Assembly: GCF_036088315.1 (NCBI RefSeq)
Contig: NZ_CP107996.1
Location: 4,919,501 to 4,983,500 of the forward strand
Reading direction: 5' to 3'
Length of the DNA: 64,000 nucleotides
DNA from: Streptomyces sp. NBC_00344
Lineage (GTDB): Bacteria; Actinomycetota; Actinomycetes; Streptomycetales; Streptomycetaceae
The notes under the pieces are model-generated. The model made no database searches and was not told the origin of the DNA. It saw only the letters and a program-made list of their open reading frames with translations. A program made the translations under genes and the position numbers. Positions 16,144 to 24,758 of the stretch are shown here, one piece after another. Position 1 is the first letter of the stretch. Each line of letters begins with the position of its first letter.

Positions 16144-16908
16144 TTAGTTCGCGCTTCGCACGGTGACTTCACCGTTCCCGCTGCGAGCGCTCACCACATG
16201 GGTGCTGGAGTCGTTCCTGGGCACGCTGATCTTGACTCTTCCGTGGTCGCTGCTGGTGTCGACCCGATAGGCGAGGCCCGTGCCGGTGGGCAGCGCGATC
16301 TCGACGGCCCCGTTGTCGCTGACCGTTTTCACCCGGTCCGGCGCCTTGCTGAAGGCCAGCCGGACCGCACCGTTGTCCGAGCCGGCGGTCACCGAGCCCG
16401 ATGAGACGTTCTCGGCATTCACCGATCCGTTGTTGCTGCTCAGGTCCAGCGCTCCGGCGGAGTCCCGGACCACGACGGCCCCGTTGTCGGAGCGGAGCTT
16501 CAGCGGAGTGGTGAAGCCGGTGGCCGTGATTCTCCCGTTGTCGTCCTGCACTACCACCGTCACCCCGCGAGGCACCTTGATCTGGTGCCGGGCCGCGCAG
16601 TCGCTGGCCAGCGCGTCGCACTTCAACCGCAGCGTGAGCTTGTCGTTCTTCATCGACCAGGAGGCATGGGGCCCGCTCCCCAGAAAGACCCAGCCGTCGA
16701 CCCGCCGGGTTACCTCAACCGTCTTCACGTCGGCCGGCACCAGCTCGATGGAGGCGTTGTCGGAGTCGACAGTCAGCGTCTTCCCGCTCAACGCGAACGA
16801 CTTGTGCTCGGCGGGCGCGTCGGAGGGATCGGCTCCGCACCCGGAGAGTGCGAGGGCCGCGACGGCGGCCGCGCCTGCGACGAGAATCGTTCGGGTACGG
16901 ATTGCCAC
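16144..16908 (-). CDS. DUF4097-type beta-helix lipoprotein
   Basis: A 254-residue exported lipoprotein. The N-terminus is a type II signal peptide: basic AIRTRT, a hydrophobic stretch, and the lipobox LSGC with the lipidated Cys at residue 24. The mature part is a repetitive beta-strand ladder with recurring S/D-N-G units (VDSDNASIEL, VQDDNGRITATG, LRSDNGAVVVRD, LSSNNGSVNAEN, GSDNGAVRLAF, VSDNGAVEIAL). This is the right-handed beta-helix style typical of DUF4097 adhesin-like domains. The GTG at 16908 has GGGGGA at ideal spacing; the ATG at 16917 has it immediately adjacent and is less likely. Role at the cell surface is unknown. Confidence 0.87.
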   Translation of the reverse strand: MAIRTRTILVAGAAAVAALALSGCGADPSDAPAEHKSFALSGKTLTVDSDNASIELVPADVKTVEVTRRVDGWVFLGSGPHASWSMKNDKLTLRLKCDALASDCAARHQIKVPRGVTVVVQDDNGRITATGFTTPLKLRSDNGAVVVRDSAGALDLSSNNGSVNAENVSSGSVTAGSDNGAVRLAFSKAPDRVKTVSDNGAVEIALPTGTGLAYRVDTSSDHGRVKISVPRNDSSTHVVSARSGNGEVTVRSAN

Positions 16909-17182
16909 GATGATCATTCCCCCAGTTGATCCCTGCCGACTTGCTCCTACCGTACGAACCCACCCCCACCCCGGACGATCCGGCCGCCCACCGGAACGGG
17001 GGTGGGGGTAACCCCCGGCCCTGTCCCGGTTCCGCGCCGGCACCTGGTCCTCCCCGGCGCCGGCGCGGCGCTGATCCGCGGCCTGGTGCCGGGGGCGGCG
17101 CCAGGCCCGTTCCCGCCCGCCTGCCGACCACAACAGGTTTCGAGCGGGGCGCTCCGGCCATGTACTCTGATCCCTCATCCAC

Positions 17183-17257
17183 GGGTGCGTAGCTCAGGGG
17201 TAGAGCGCTGCTCTTACAAAGCAGATGTCGGCGGTTCGAAACCGTCCGCGCCCACCA
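17183..17257 (+). tRNA. tRNA-Val (anticodon UAC)
   Basis: Complete cloverleaf with an encoded CCA end: acceptor GGGTGCG pairs with CGCGCCC, D-stem GCTC/GAGC, anticodon stem CTGCT/AGCAG around the loop CTTACAA (anticodon TAC), T-arm GGCGG-TTCGAAA-CCGTC. Its 3' part from 17213 onward is the attachment core of the integrated element; integration has left the gene intact. A 15-bp terminator hairpin follows at 17263. Confidence 0.97.
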
Positions 17258-17258
17258 G
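17213..17258 (+). repeat. attL: 46-bp attachment core inside tRNA-Val
   Basis: Runs from the anticodon loop (CTTACAAAGCAG) to one base past CCA. It is identical over 46 bases to 29885-29930 and matches 31488-31533 with two substitutions. Flanks differ: left is tRNA, right begins CCAGAACG. Confidence 0.95.
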
Positions 17259-17262
17259 CCAG

Positions 17263-17295
17263 AACGCCCCCGCAGCGAGCCGCTGCGGGGGCGTT
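17263..17295 (+). terminator. terminator of tRNA-Val, supplied by the element
   Basis: Perfect 15-bp hairpin (arms 17263-17277 and 17281-17295, loop AGC), five bases after the att core. It lies on the element side of attL, so the element brings a replacement terminator. Confidence 0.85.
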
Positions 17296-17429
17296 GACGG
17301 CAGTAGGTGACGGCAGTTGCCGTCCAAGGGCCGGTGACGGAATCGTCGGCGCTCTCGTCACCTTGCTTACGCTGCCCTGGTGCGGTGTCGGGCTGAGGCG
17401 CACCAGCCTGGAGCGACTTTCGGCTGTGT

Positions 17430-18710
17430 CTATGACCTCAAGACGGTGGAAATTGCTTGGTCGGCCAGAGAAAGTACGGCCTTACTGAGGCGAACTGAAT
17501 TGAGGCGTGTTGGATGCCAAGTGACGGCGTTCAATGGTTTGGGAGAATCCTCTGTCAGATTCATGAGGAAATCTTGATGTCTCGCACTCAACGGCTTGGG
17601 TGTTACGAGCAATATGGCATCAAACTTGCGTCCGTTGATAGCTTGCGTTAGGAATTTCCCGGTGTTGCGGTGAATCAAGGTGGAATCTAGAGTCACTATC
17701 ACCCCTACCACCGCGGAGCCAACCCGAACGGCTAGATCTACTGGCGCAAAGTCCTGTACGTATTGGGTGATATCTGAGGCAGGGAACTGTGTAAGCAGTT
17801 CTGAGTAGACTGCGTTCTCGAATGCTGATCCTGAAATGACAGACGCGGATGCCCCCACCACTTGCCGAACGGTCTTTTCGGATACTGGCTTATGGAGAAC
17901 TTTGCCCGCGCGCTGGACAAAGAAGGATAGTGGTTGTTGGTAATATGCAACACCTGCCGAATCCTGCATCTCTCGAACGAGTTCGATCCGTGGGCCAATT
18001 GTTTTCCCTCCGTGTCGCCTATACCAGTCATCCTTGACGTCGTCCGTTATCAGTAGAATGGGTGACTCGGTAACTCTGGCTTTGTCGAGAAGTTGCAGCC
18101 AGAGTATCCCGTCCCCGTGGGAATTATCTGGCTTGTCCTCGTCCTGCAAGCCAGGCGGGGTCCCCTCCGTGTACCGCTTGGTGACGGTCTCAATCATTGC
18201 GTGATGGCTCTCAGGGCTAGGGCGCTCACCTATACGCGAATCCAGAAGGTCCTCCCATTTTTTCAGGATTGCGTCATCGCGTAGTGAGTCTTCCAATCGC
18301 GAATCGCGCCCTTTCTGCAGAATGTGGATTTTGGAAATTATTTGATCTATGCCGTTCAAGATATCTTTAGTGTCCGATGGTGTTATCACCGGATGCCCTG
18401 CGATGCTCTTGAGGTGCTCTTCGACTTTTTTGCGCGCCGCAATCAGTGGAGTTTCGAGGGACTGATATACCTTATCCTCTCCTGCCATCACGGCGGGCCG
18501 GTTCTTGAAGAATTCGTAGCCTGCCTGATAGGGAACCCAGAGTCGATCTTTGAGGTGGGTGAGAATTTCGAAAATCTGCTTCCGGGCATCGCTGTCGACC
18601 TTATACGGGGCCAAGAGGACGTTTGCATCTAGGGCGATGAGTCCTTCTTTCAGGAACTGTGAATACTTCGCATCGGAGGGTGAATAGTACTCGCTAAATA
18701 TGTTCTTCAT
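17430..18710 (-). CDS. PIN-like domain protein, cargo next to attL
   Basis: A 426-residue protein of the PIN_8 type. The N-terminal PIN core begins LIALDANVLLAPYKV (acidic Asp28), continues with LWVPYQAGYEFFKNR, and ends with NSHGDGILWLQLL and ILLITDDVKDDWY, giving the expected set of acidic metal ligands of an RNase-like fold. Residues about 315-420 form a second domain (SGSAFENAVYSELLTQF, then PVDLAVRVGSAVVGVIV) vaguely like a restriction-endonuclease fold without a clear ExK; I would not call it active. It is notably lower in GC than its neighbours (AT-rich third positions), so it was acquired separately. The ATG at 18710 has GAGAGGG. Related proteins are suspected defence effectors, which fits cargo on a mobile element, but that is inference. 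Confidence 0.85.
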   Translation of the reverse strand: MKNIFSEYYSPSDAKYSQFLKEGLIALDANVLLAPYKVDSDARKQIFEILTHLKDRLWVPYQAGYEFFKNRPAVMAGEDKVYQSLETPLIAARKKVEEHLKSIAGHPVITPSDTKDILNGIDQIISKIHILQKGRDSRLEDSLRDDAILKKWEDLLDSRIGERPSPESHHAMIETVTKRYTEGTPPGLQDEDKPDNSHGDGILWLQLLDKARVTESPILLITDDVKDDWYRRHGGKTIGPRIELVREMQDSAGVAYYQQPLSFFVQRAGKVLHKPVSEKTVRQVVGASASVISGSAFENAVYSELLTQFPASDITQYVQDFAPVDLAVRVGSAVVGVIVTLDSTLIHRNTGKFLTQAINGRKFDAILLVTPKPLSARHQDFLMNLTEDSPKPLNAVTWHPTRLNSVRLSKAVLSLADQAISTVLRS

Positions 18711-18859
18711 TGGGCCCTCTCTGGTCGGGTGAATTAGAATATCGGACCTGGGAGTGCCACCGAGGGTTTTTGGCATGATTGGCTGGAGGGTCAGTTGCTC
18801 GTTGCCTGGTCTCGATCGAGCTGTGGAGCCCTACCGGCGACTCTGTGGGGCGGTCCCAT

Positions 18860-18900
18860 CGCTGCGTCCGCCCCAGGCGAACTTCGGGACGGACGCAGCG
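18860..18900 (-). terminator. terminator of the xis-int operon
   Basis: 11-bp perfect inverted repeat (18860-18870 and 18890-18900, 19-base loop), directly after the integrase stop codon. Confidence 0.65.
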
Positions 18901-18904
18901 GGGC

Positions 18905-20053
18905 TCAGAGAACGCGTCGGGCTGGTCGCCGCAGCAGCCGATCCATGTGACCCATCGCCTCCCGCCGGTTCTCGTCGGACACGTGGGTGTAGATGTTCAT
19001 AGTGACGGCGATCTGGGAGTGACCCAGGATCTCCATCACGACGCGTGCCGGCACACCGGCGGCGAACAGGAGCGTGGCGCATCCGTGCCGAGCGTCGTGC
19101 AGGCGAATGCGGCGCAGTCCCGCGTCCTCCGTGATGCGCTCGAACGATCGGCTGAGGTTCCTCGGCTCAATCGTTCGCCCGGTCCTGGTCGTGAACACGT
19201 AGTCGCTGTCATGCCAGGCCTGCCCCGCGTCGTGGCGCTGCGCGGCTTGACGGAGACGCTGCCAGCGCAGCGGCGCCACGCACATGAGCGGTACGGGGAT
19301 GGCGCGCGTGCGGCGGTTCTTCGTGGAGTCCGCGTAGAGCTCCTTCTGCACCCGCTGGATCTGATTCCGCACGGTGAGCGTGCGGCGCTCCAAATCGATG
19401 TCTGACCAGCGGAGTCCAAGAACCTCGCCCCGCCGCAGCCCCAAAGCCACGGCGAGCACGAACGCCGCGTACAGCGGATCCCTCCTCGCGGCCTCCAGGA
19501 AGGTCGTCGTCTCCTCCAGATCCCACGGCTTCAGCTCGCGCGACTGCACCCGGGGGGCTGGAACGAGCTTGACCACGTTCCTGCTGATCAGCTCCTCGCG
19601 GCATGCGGCCGTAAGGGCGCTGCGTAGGACGCGGTGCGACTCCTTGGCTGTCGCAGCCGTGGCCTGTGTCGTCACGGCTGTGAGCATGCGGCGCACGTCG
19701 GCCGCACCGAGGGCCTCCAGTCGTTTGGAGCCGATGTGCGGGATCAGGTACCGGCGTACGTGCGTCTCGTACTTGGCGTACGTCGTCTTCTTGCGGTCGT
19801 CCCTGACGAACTCCTCCAGCCAGTAAGGCAGCCATTCGGAGAGCCTGGCCGAACGGGTGGGCGTCGGGACGCCTTGCCGGTCACGAAGGACCAGCTCCTG
19901 CCGCTTGGTGTCGCACTCGTCCCAGGTGCTGCCGTAGACGGTCTTGCGCCTGCGCGTGCCGTCCGGCTGGGGAACGTAGACGCGCGCTTCGTAACGGCCG
20001 TCTTTGCGCTGCCAGATACTGCCGGCGCCGTTCGGATTCCTCTTACGTGCCAT
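18905..20053 (-). CDS. int: tyrosine recombinase, integrase of the element
   Basis: A 382-residue tyrosine recombinase with the standard three-part layout. Residues 1-55 are an arm-binding domain (GSIWQRKDGRYEARVYVPQ), about 65-155 a SAM-like core-binding domain (LSEWLPYWLEEFVRDDRK), and the rest the catalytic domain. Catalytic residues seen are the first Arg in ALGLRRGEVLGLRW, the HxxR box LHDARHGCATLL, the second His in LGHSQIAVTMN and the Tyr of NIYTHVSD. It catalyses integration at the tRNA-Val 3' end and, with Xis, excision. The ATG at 20053 overlaps the xis stop by four bases. It lies near attL, separated from it by the PIN cargo gene; integrase is normally the gene next to att, so the cargo was inserted between them. 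Confidence 0.97.
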   Translation of the reverse strand: MARKRNPNGAGSIWQRKDGRYEARVYVPQPDGTRRRKTVYGSTWDECDTKRQELVLRDRQGVPTPTRSARLSEWLPYWLEEFVRDDRKKTTYAKYETHVRRYLIPHIGSKRLEALGAADVRRMLTAVTTQATAATAKESHRVLRSALTAACREELISRNVVKLVPAPRVQSRELKPWDLEETTTFLEAARRDPLYAAFVLAVALGLRRGEVLGLRWSDIDLERRTLTVRNQIQRVQKELYADSTKNRRTRAIPVPLMCVAPLRWQRLRQAAQRHDAGQAWHDSDYVFTTRTGRTIEPRNLSRSFERITEDAGLRRIRLHDARHGCATLLFAAGVPARVVMEILGHSQIAVTMNIYTHVSDENRREAMGHMDRLLRRPARRVL

Positions 20054-20250
20054 CAGGCAGCCTCTTCCAACTGGTGGTCGATGAAGGTGCGGAGAGCGTC
20101 GGCGGGCACCCGGCGGCATCGGCCGATTGTGATGCTCTTGAGTTCGCGCGAGCGGATGAGGTCGTAGACCTTGAACCTGCTGAGGCGCAGTGCGTGCATG
20201 ACCTCGGGGACCGTCAATGCCTCGGGGATGTTGGACAGGGGAGCGCTCAT
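20053..20250 (-). CDS. xis: excisionase / MerR-type helix-turn-helix protein
   Basis: A 65-residue DNA-binding protein of the HTH_17 class: LTVPEVMHALRLSRFKVYDLI is the helix-turn-helix, followed by a basic wing RCRRVPADALRTFIDHQ. It bends the att DNA to direct the integrase towards excision. It overlaps int (ATGA), the standard coupling in these elements. Upstream lies the iteron cluster, so the promoter of xis-int probably overlaps that region. Confidence 0.93.
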   Translation of the reverse strand: MSAPLSNIPEALTVPEVMHALRLSRFKVYDLIRSRELKSITIGRCRRVPADALRTFIDHQLEEAA

Positions 20251-20308
20251 CGGGTCACTGCCTCCTGGGCAGAGCGAAAGAGGGGCCGGGGCCCCTTCCT
20301 GTCAGGGG

Positions 20309-20469
20309 CGCTACTTCCGCTACCGCCGCTACCTCGCAGGTGAGAGGGTCTGTCGGAGGTAGCGGACGAGGTAGCGGTAGCGGATGGGTAGCGGTAGCCG
20401 AGACCGGTTGCCGCTACCGGGTTTGCGCTGGTCAGGCCGTATTTTCGGTGCCTGGTAGCGGAGGTAGCG
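20309..20469. repeat. cluster of GTAGCG/CGCTAC iterons, candidate replication origin
   Basis: Ten exact copies of GTAGCG in either orientation: CGCTAC at 20309, 20318, 20327 and 20412; GTAGCG at 20359, 20371, 20377, 20388, 20455 and 20464. There is also one near copy at 20394. The first three are spaced exactly 9 bases. The last two lie within the 3' end of the DUF3631 gene, where they encode Pro-Leu repeats. It sits between xis and the replication genes. Confidence 0.75.
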
Positions 20470-21595
20470 GACTTTCCGGGGGTGGGGGGCAGTAGCGGGC
20501 CCAGGCGTCCCAGAGATCGGCGGTGTAGTAGCCCTTGAGCACGCTTCCGGCGGTCTTGATGTTGCGGGAGGCAATGGGCTCGTTGTCGGCCGTCATGTAC
20601 TCGGCGAGCATCTTGGACAGGCGCCGGTTGTCGAGCGGCTTGCCGTGAAGGTCGGCCCACGGGGCGTCATCCAGGGCGTTGAGCCTGTCGAGGATGGCGA
20701 CGGTGGGCAGGCGGTCGATGCCGACCATGACGTGGTCACGCAGGTCGGTGAGCAGCCGGACACCGATGCTGCCTTTGTCGTTGGCACGGGAGGCATTTAC
20801 GAGAGTCACGCACGCGGCGCGGGCCCGCTCGGGCCAGTGACCGCCGACCGCGTCGGCGATGGCGAGCAGCGGTTCCCACACGTCGGCCGGCCGGTCGCTG
20901 ACCCCGTCGGGCATTTCCGGCCAAGCGCCCATGATGGAGCTGCTGTCGTGCTCAGCCCACTGGGCGAGACGGTCTCGGAGCTTGTGCCCTTCGGCTTCGT
21001 GGATGCGGGCCCGGAACGGCTCGACCGTTTCGTTGCGGGCCCGGCGGCGCATGCGGACGATGACGGCCCGGCTCATGATCGTGTCCGGGAGCGAGCCGAG
21101 ACCGGCGACCGCGACCGCGCAGTACGAGGGGAAGGCCTGGACGGTCTGCTGTCCGCCGTCGCCGATGCACCGGTAAGTGACCCCGGTGCGGCGGTGTCCA
21201 GCGTTCAGGAAGCCGCGCAGTTCCTCGTTGTCCCCGGCTTTGGGCCCGAAGACGGTGTCGATCTCGTCGAACAGGATGGTGGGCTTCCCGTTCCCGCTGG
21301 ACACGCTGCGGAACAGGGCCGCGGCGGACGCGTTGACGGCCGTCATGGGCTGCGGGACGAGGGTTTCCACGATCTCCAGTGCCCGGGTCTTCCCGGACCC
21401 CGGTTCGGGGGACAGGAAGGCGATGCGGGGGGTGGAGTCGAAGCAGTCGAGCAGGTGAGCGTGCGCGTCCCACAGAGCCACCGCGACGAACGCCGCTTCG
21501 CTCGGGAAGACGTTGAAGCGGCGGTGGAAGGCCTCTACCTCGTCGAGGAGAGCGGCGCCGTCGATGGGAGGTGTGGTCGGTGTGGGGTCGGTCAT
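20432..21595 (-). CDS. DUF3631 P-loop ATPase, replication protein of the element
   Basis: A 387-residue AAA-like ATPase. The Walker A motif is SPEPGSGKTRALE and Walker B ILFDEIDTVFG. Downstream are sensor-type segments (VRMRRRARNETVEPF) and the DUF3631 C-terminal domain (LLTDLRDHVMVG to LKGYYTADLWDAWARYC). In actinomycete elements this protein is encoded with a primase-polymerase and is taken as the replicative helicase/initiator. The ATG at 21595 has GGGAGGG seven bases upstream and overlaps the stop of the small gene before it (ATGA). The C-terminal tail PPPPESPLPPLPG is encoded by part of the iteron repeats, so the protein end and the repeat array have co-evolved. Confidence 0.9.
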   Translation of the reverse strand: MTDPTPTTPPIDGAALLDEVEAFHRRFNVFPSEAAFVAVALWDAHAHLLDCFDSTPRIAFLSPEPGSGKTRALEIVETLVPQPMTAVNASAAALFRSVSSGNGKPTILFDEIDTVFGPKAGDNEELRGFLNAGHRRTGVTYRCIGDGGQQTVQAFPSYCAVAVAGLGSLPDTIMSRAVIVRMRRRARNETVEPFRARIHEAEGHKLRDRLAQWAEHDSSSIMGAWPEMPDGVSDRPADVWEPLLAIADAVGGHWPERARAACVTLVNASRANDKGSIGVRLLTDLRDHVMVGIDRLPTVAILDRLNALDDAPWADLHGKPLDNRRLSKMLAEYMTADNEPIASRNIKTAGSVLKGYYTADLWDAWARYCPPPPESPLPPLPGTENTA

Positions 21596-21936
21596 GCGGC
21601 GGCCCTCCCAGAGACGGCGGGTGTGGTGTGGGGGCACTGCTGGACGCTTGCGCGGGCGTTCAGCTCGATGACGGCGCGGCGGCCCCGGGCGCGTTCGTGG
21701 TGGCCGCAGGCACAGAGCCAGTCCGCGACGGGGGTCTCGTTGCGGCCGAGTCCGCGCACGGTCAGACCGGGCTGGATGCCGGTCACGGTGACCGTGCGCG
21801 GGCCAGGGAGAACGGCAACGCGGACGCCTTCGACGACGACCTTCGGCGCATCACCGCCGGTGTGGCCGGGGCCGATTCGGCGAGGCTGGGGCGGGTTGGG
21901 GAGGCTTTTCAGAGGGAGATTGGCGCGGGTGGTCAT
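21592..21936 (-). CDS. small Cys/His protein of the replication operon
   Basis: A 114-residue protein of unknown function. It has a basic, proline-rich N-terminus, a short beta-rich core (VEGVRVAVLPGPRTVTVTG) and a C-terminal cluster WLCACGHHERARG followed by VQQCPH. That spaces Cys, Cys, His, Cys and His like a zinc knuckle. It overlaps both neighbours by four bases (ATGA at each end), so it is an integral part of the primase-ATPase operon. Possibly a DNA-binding accessory factor; inferred from the motif only. Confidence 0.78.
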   Translation of the reverse strand: MTTRANLPLKSLPNPPQPRRIGPGHTGGDAPKVVVEGVRVAVLPGPRTVTVTGIQPGLTVRGLGRNETPVADWLCACGHHERARGRRAVIELNARASVQQCPHTTPAVSGRAAA

Positions 21937-22847
21937 GCTGCCTCCGGTCGTGGCCGGCAGGTGCGGATGGCCCAGCCCAGGGCGCTGGCGATGGTGGCGC
22001 GGCACTCGGCCGGAGTGAGCCCCACGGCCTCGCCCTCTGCCTGAAAAGCCGCTTCGACGACGTGGCGGGGAAGGTCTCGCCATGCCACGAACCGGCCCAT
22101 TGCCCGGACGGAGGCGAGCAGGGTGGTGTTGCGCCGCCCCTCGGGTGCGCCCCGGACGGTCTCCCGCTCGCGCTGGAGGACGGTTTCGGCATACCGGTGG
22201 GTCCGCAGGGGTGCCGAGACAGGCCCGGGGACAGTGGCCACGGGCTTCGGGTGCGGAGGCGTGAGCCGCTGCAGGAGCCATGCGGGCAGGGGGTTGATGA
22301 GGGCGGGCCCCTCGACCGTGTAGCGGTGGCCGTTGATGATGCTGCCAGTGGCGACGACGTACCCGCCCCATGCCCGGGTGTCGACGAGGGGAGCCAGGGT
22401 TCCGGCGGTGTTGTGGAGGCGGGCGGCTGCGGGGGCGGTGAAGTACAGGTGGTGTCCGCCGCTCGCGGTCCGGATCGTGCGGGTGCGGGGCACCGGGTGC
22501 CCGGCGCGCTCGCAGAGCGCAGAAAGGTTGGCCGCGCCGTCAGGCGTGCCCTCTTCGCTGTTGGGCTTTGGCTGGTCGAGGTCGACGACAACCAGCCCGG
22601 ACGGCCCGGTGGCGATCCCGACGTTCCACGCTCCGGTGGACCAGGCGGCGCGGATCCGCTCGGGGTCGGTGGTGGCGCGCTGCTCCCACTTCAGGTGGCC
22701 GGTGGTGCAGGGGCCGGTGCGGGGGCATGCGGTCTCGCCGTGGAGGGCGGGCCGCTTGCCCCCAGGCCGGAGCGGGAAGACGTGCCAGCCGTGTTCGGCG
22801 GCTTGTAAGGCTGCGGACAGCAGCGCGGTCGGCGGGTGATGGGTCAT
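21933..22847 (-). CDS. bifunctional DNA primase/polymerase (Prim-Pol)
   Basis: A 304-residue archaeo-eukaryotic-type primase. Residues about 8-185 hold the Prim-Pol domain: HGWHVFPLRPGGKRPAL at the start, an inserted Cys segment ACPRTGPCTTGHLKWEQRAT, the acidic metal motif GLVVVDLDQPK, then SGGHHLYFTAP (nucleotide-binding His) and DTRAWGGYVVATGS. The C-terminal part is helical and probably a primase-accessory region. It initiates replication of the excised element together with the DUF3631 ATPase. The first gene of a three-gene operon with ATGA overlaps. A hairpin that terminates traB lies just upstream (22882-22928). Confidence 0.93.
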   Translation of the reverse strand: MTHHPPTALLSAALQAAEHGWHVFPLRPGGKRPALHGETACPRTGPCTTGHLKWEQRATTDPERIRAAWSTGAWNVGIATGPSGLVVVDLDQPKPNSEEGTPDGAANLSALCERAGHPVPRTRTIRTASGGHHLYFTAPAAARLHNTAGTLAPLVDTRAWGGYVVATGSIINGHRYTVEGPALINPLPAWLLQRLTPPHPKPVATVPGPVSAPLRTHRYAETVLQRERETVRGAPEGRRNTTLLASVRAMGRFVAWRDLPRHVVEAAFQAEGEAVGLTPAECRATIASALGWAIRTCRPRPEAA

Positions 22848-22881
22848 GCTGGGTGTCTCCAGTTCTCGTGAGTGCTGGTTG

Positions 22882-22928
22882 ACGAGGGCGGCCCCGATTC
22901 ATTGGCGTGAGAGGGCGGCCGCCCTCGT
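22882..22928 (-). terminator. terminator after the traB-like gene
   Basis: Perfect 12-bp inverted repeat (ACGAGGGCGGCC at 22882-22893 and its complement at 22917-22928), between the stop of the translocase and the start of the primase gene. Confidence 0.65.
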
Positions 22929-22943
22929 TGTTGTGCGGGTGTG

Positions 22944-24731
22944 TCAGGCGGCGGCGGACTCGTCGCCGCGTGCGGCGGTCAGGCAGCCGTCCGGGGTGCG
23001 CGCGACGGTGCCACCGGTGGTGAGGGACTTGACGGCTTTGGACACGGCACCCTTCGACAGGCCCGTGAGTGTCACCAAGTCTTTCTGTCGGACCGGTTCG
23101 TCGGCGGTCTCGATGGCCTTGAGTACGCGGGCGGTGGCACCGTCCGTGGCCGGTGCCGTCTCGGGCGCGGTGTCCTTCACGAGGGTGAGCGTCGGGGTGC
23201 CCGCGGCTTCCGTTGTCGTCGTCCCCGAACGTGACCAGGGGGTGCGGTCGGGCAGGGCGATGACGACGGCCTTGTCCATGTAGCGGACCTTGACCGGGTC
23301 GGGCTTGCGCTTGCCGTCACGGATCAGGGCGACACCGGGGACGGGGAGTTCGTCGGCGGTCCATCCCTTGGCCTGTGCGTCCTCTCCGAGGACGACGCGG
23401 GCTTCGGCCGGCGTGCGGACGGCGAGGCAGATGGAGACGCCGATCTGTGGTGCGATCTGCTTGGGGATGCCGTCGCCGATGGTGGGCTTCTGGGTCATCC
23501 ACCACAGGTCGATGCACGCGGCCCGCCCCATGCGGGCGATGGACTCCAAGGCGGGCAGAGCGGACCGGTTAGCGGTGCGGGTCTTGCCGTCGGTGGTCTC
23601 TGTCTCGTAGGGGACCTTGTCGGCGGCGGTCATGACTTCGGCGCCCTCGTCGACGACGACCGTGATCCGGGGCCGGTCCGGGGTGGGGGTCCAGGTGTCC
23701 TGTCCCTTGGGCAGGACGGAGAGCCGTTCCAGCATCTCCGTCTCCAGCTCGTCGGTGACGTCGATGACCTCGTACGGGGTGGAGGCGACGCGGGCCCGGT
23801 GGTCCCACAGGCGGCCTTCCACGCGCTTGAGGTCGATGATGACCAGCGCGTTGGCCGGGCCCTCGGAGGCGTCGTAGAGGAGCGGGCGGGAGGCGACGGA
23901 CTTTCCGGCGCCGGAGCGTCCGGCGATCAGGAGCCGTTCCCCGAGAGGCACGGTCACCTGCTCGCCGGTCACGTTGTCGATGCCGAGGGAGCGACGCTCG
24001 GGCGTCCACGTCAGGTCGTCACCGTCGGCGGCGCTGCGGGTGCGCAGGATGAGTTCGGCCCACCCGCCCTGCTTGCCTGCCTTGGTCTGGATGCGCAGGC
24101 TGGTGCGGGCTCCGAGCAGGGCGCGGATGTGGTCTTCAGCGCTGCGGAGCTTGGTCGCGGTCCATGTCCCTTCGAGGCGGACCGCGCACATGATTCCGGC
24201 GTCGGTGAGCTTCGGCCGGCCGGTGAGCGTTCCGGCGAGGCCGCGTTGTTCGGCGTGCTCCTTCCAGTGCTGGGGCTGGAGGCGTTTCAGCAGCGCGGTC
24301 TCTTCGGCGGTGGGCTTGAGTCCGGTGGTGTCGCGCCCGCGCACGGCGGCCCAGACCGTCAGGGCGGTGACGGCTGCGACCACGGCGATGGCGGACCACA
24401 CCCACGCGCGGACGGACACTTGCGGCAGCCACACGTACCCGGCGACCCCGAGGGCGGTGGCGGTCTTCGACGCGAACAGCCACATCGGGTCAGGGACCCG
24501 ACGCCTGGCCGTGCGCAACTCCCGCTCGGCACGGTGGCGCAGAGGGGTGATGCCCTCGGGGTCTATGGCGCGGGCGGTGGCCAGGGCGCGGCGGGCATCG
24601 CGTACGAGGGGCTTGCGGTCGGCGCGCAGAGTGCGGCGGCGGTCTGCTTCCTTGCGCCACCGGTCCGCGCTCCATCGGGCGGCGGTGGCGGTGTACTGGC
24701 GGTGTGTACGCCAGACTTGAGACTGACTCAC
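22944..24731 (-). CDS. FtsK/SpoIIIE-type conjugative DNA translocase (TraB-like)
   Basis: A 595-residue membrane-anchored hexameric pump. Residues about 80-135 contain two hydrophobic helices (ALGVAGYVWLPQVSV and VWSAIAVVAAVTALTVW). The motor has Walker A LIAGRSGAGKSVASR and Walker B ITVVVDEGAEVM, plus the FtsK-like DLWWMTQKPT. The C-terminal 70 residues are a winged helix (VRQKDLVTLTGLSKGAVSKAV) like the gamma domain that reads recognition octamers. In Streptomyces this single protein moves double-stranded DNA between hyphae. The GTG at 24731 follows GGAGAAG at good spacing. A 13-bp hairpin precedes it, separating it from the spd genes. Confidence 0.95.
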   Translation of the reverse strand: MSQSQVWRTHRQYTATAARWSADRWRKEADRRRTLRADRKPLVRDARRALATARAIDPEGITPLRHRAERELRTARRRVPDPMWLFASKTATALGVAGYVWLPQVSVRAWVWSAIAVVAAVTALTVWAAVRGRDTTGLKPTAEETALLKRLQPQHWKEHAEQRGLAGTLTGRPKLTDAGIMCAVRLEGTWTATKLRSAEDHIRALLGARTSLRIQTKAGKQGGWAELILRTRSAADGDDLTWTPERRSLGIDNVTGEQVTVPLGERLLIAGRSGAGKSVASRPLLYDASEGPANALVIIDLKRVEGRLWDHRARVASTPYEVIDVTDELETEMLERLSVLPKGQDTWTPTPDRPRITVVVDEGAEVMTAADKVPYETETTDGKTRTANRSALPALESIARMGRAACIDLWWMTQKPTIGDGIPKQIAPQIGVSICLAVRTPAEARVVLGEDAQAKGWTADELPVPGVALIRDGKRKPDPVKVRYMDKAVVIALPDRTPWSRSGTTTTEAAGTPTLTLVKDTAPETAPATDGATARVLKAIETADEPVRQKDLVTLTGLSKGAVSKAVKSLTTGGTVARTPDGCLTAARGDESAAA

Positions 24732-24758
24732 GGGATCTTCTCCAAGGGTTCTGAGTCG

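Noticed and set aside
20645..22018. Plus-strand frame of 457 codons over the replication genes
   Set aside because: Antisense to the DUF3631 and primase genes, whose motifs are unambiguous.
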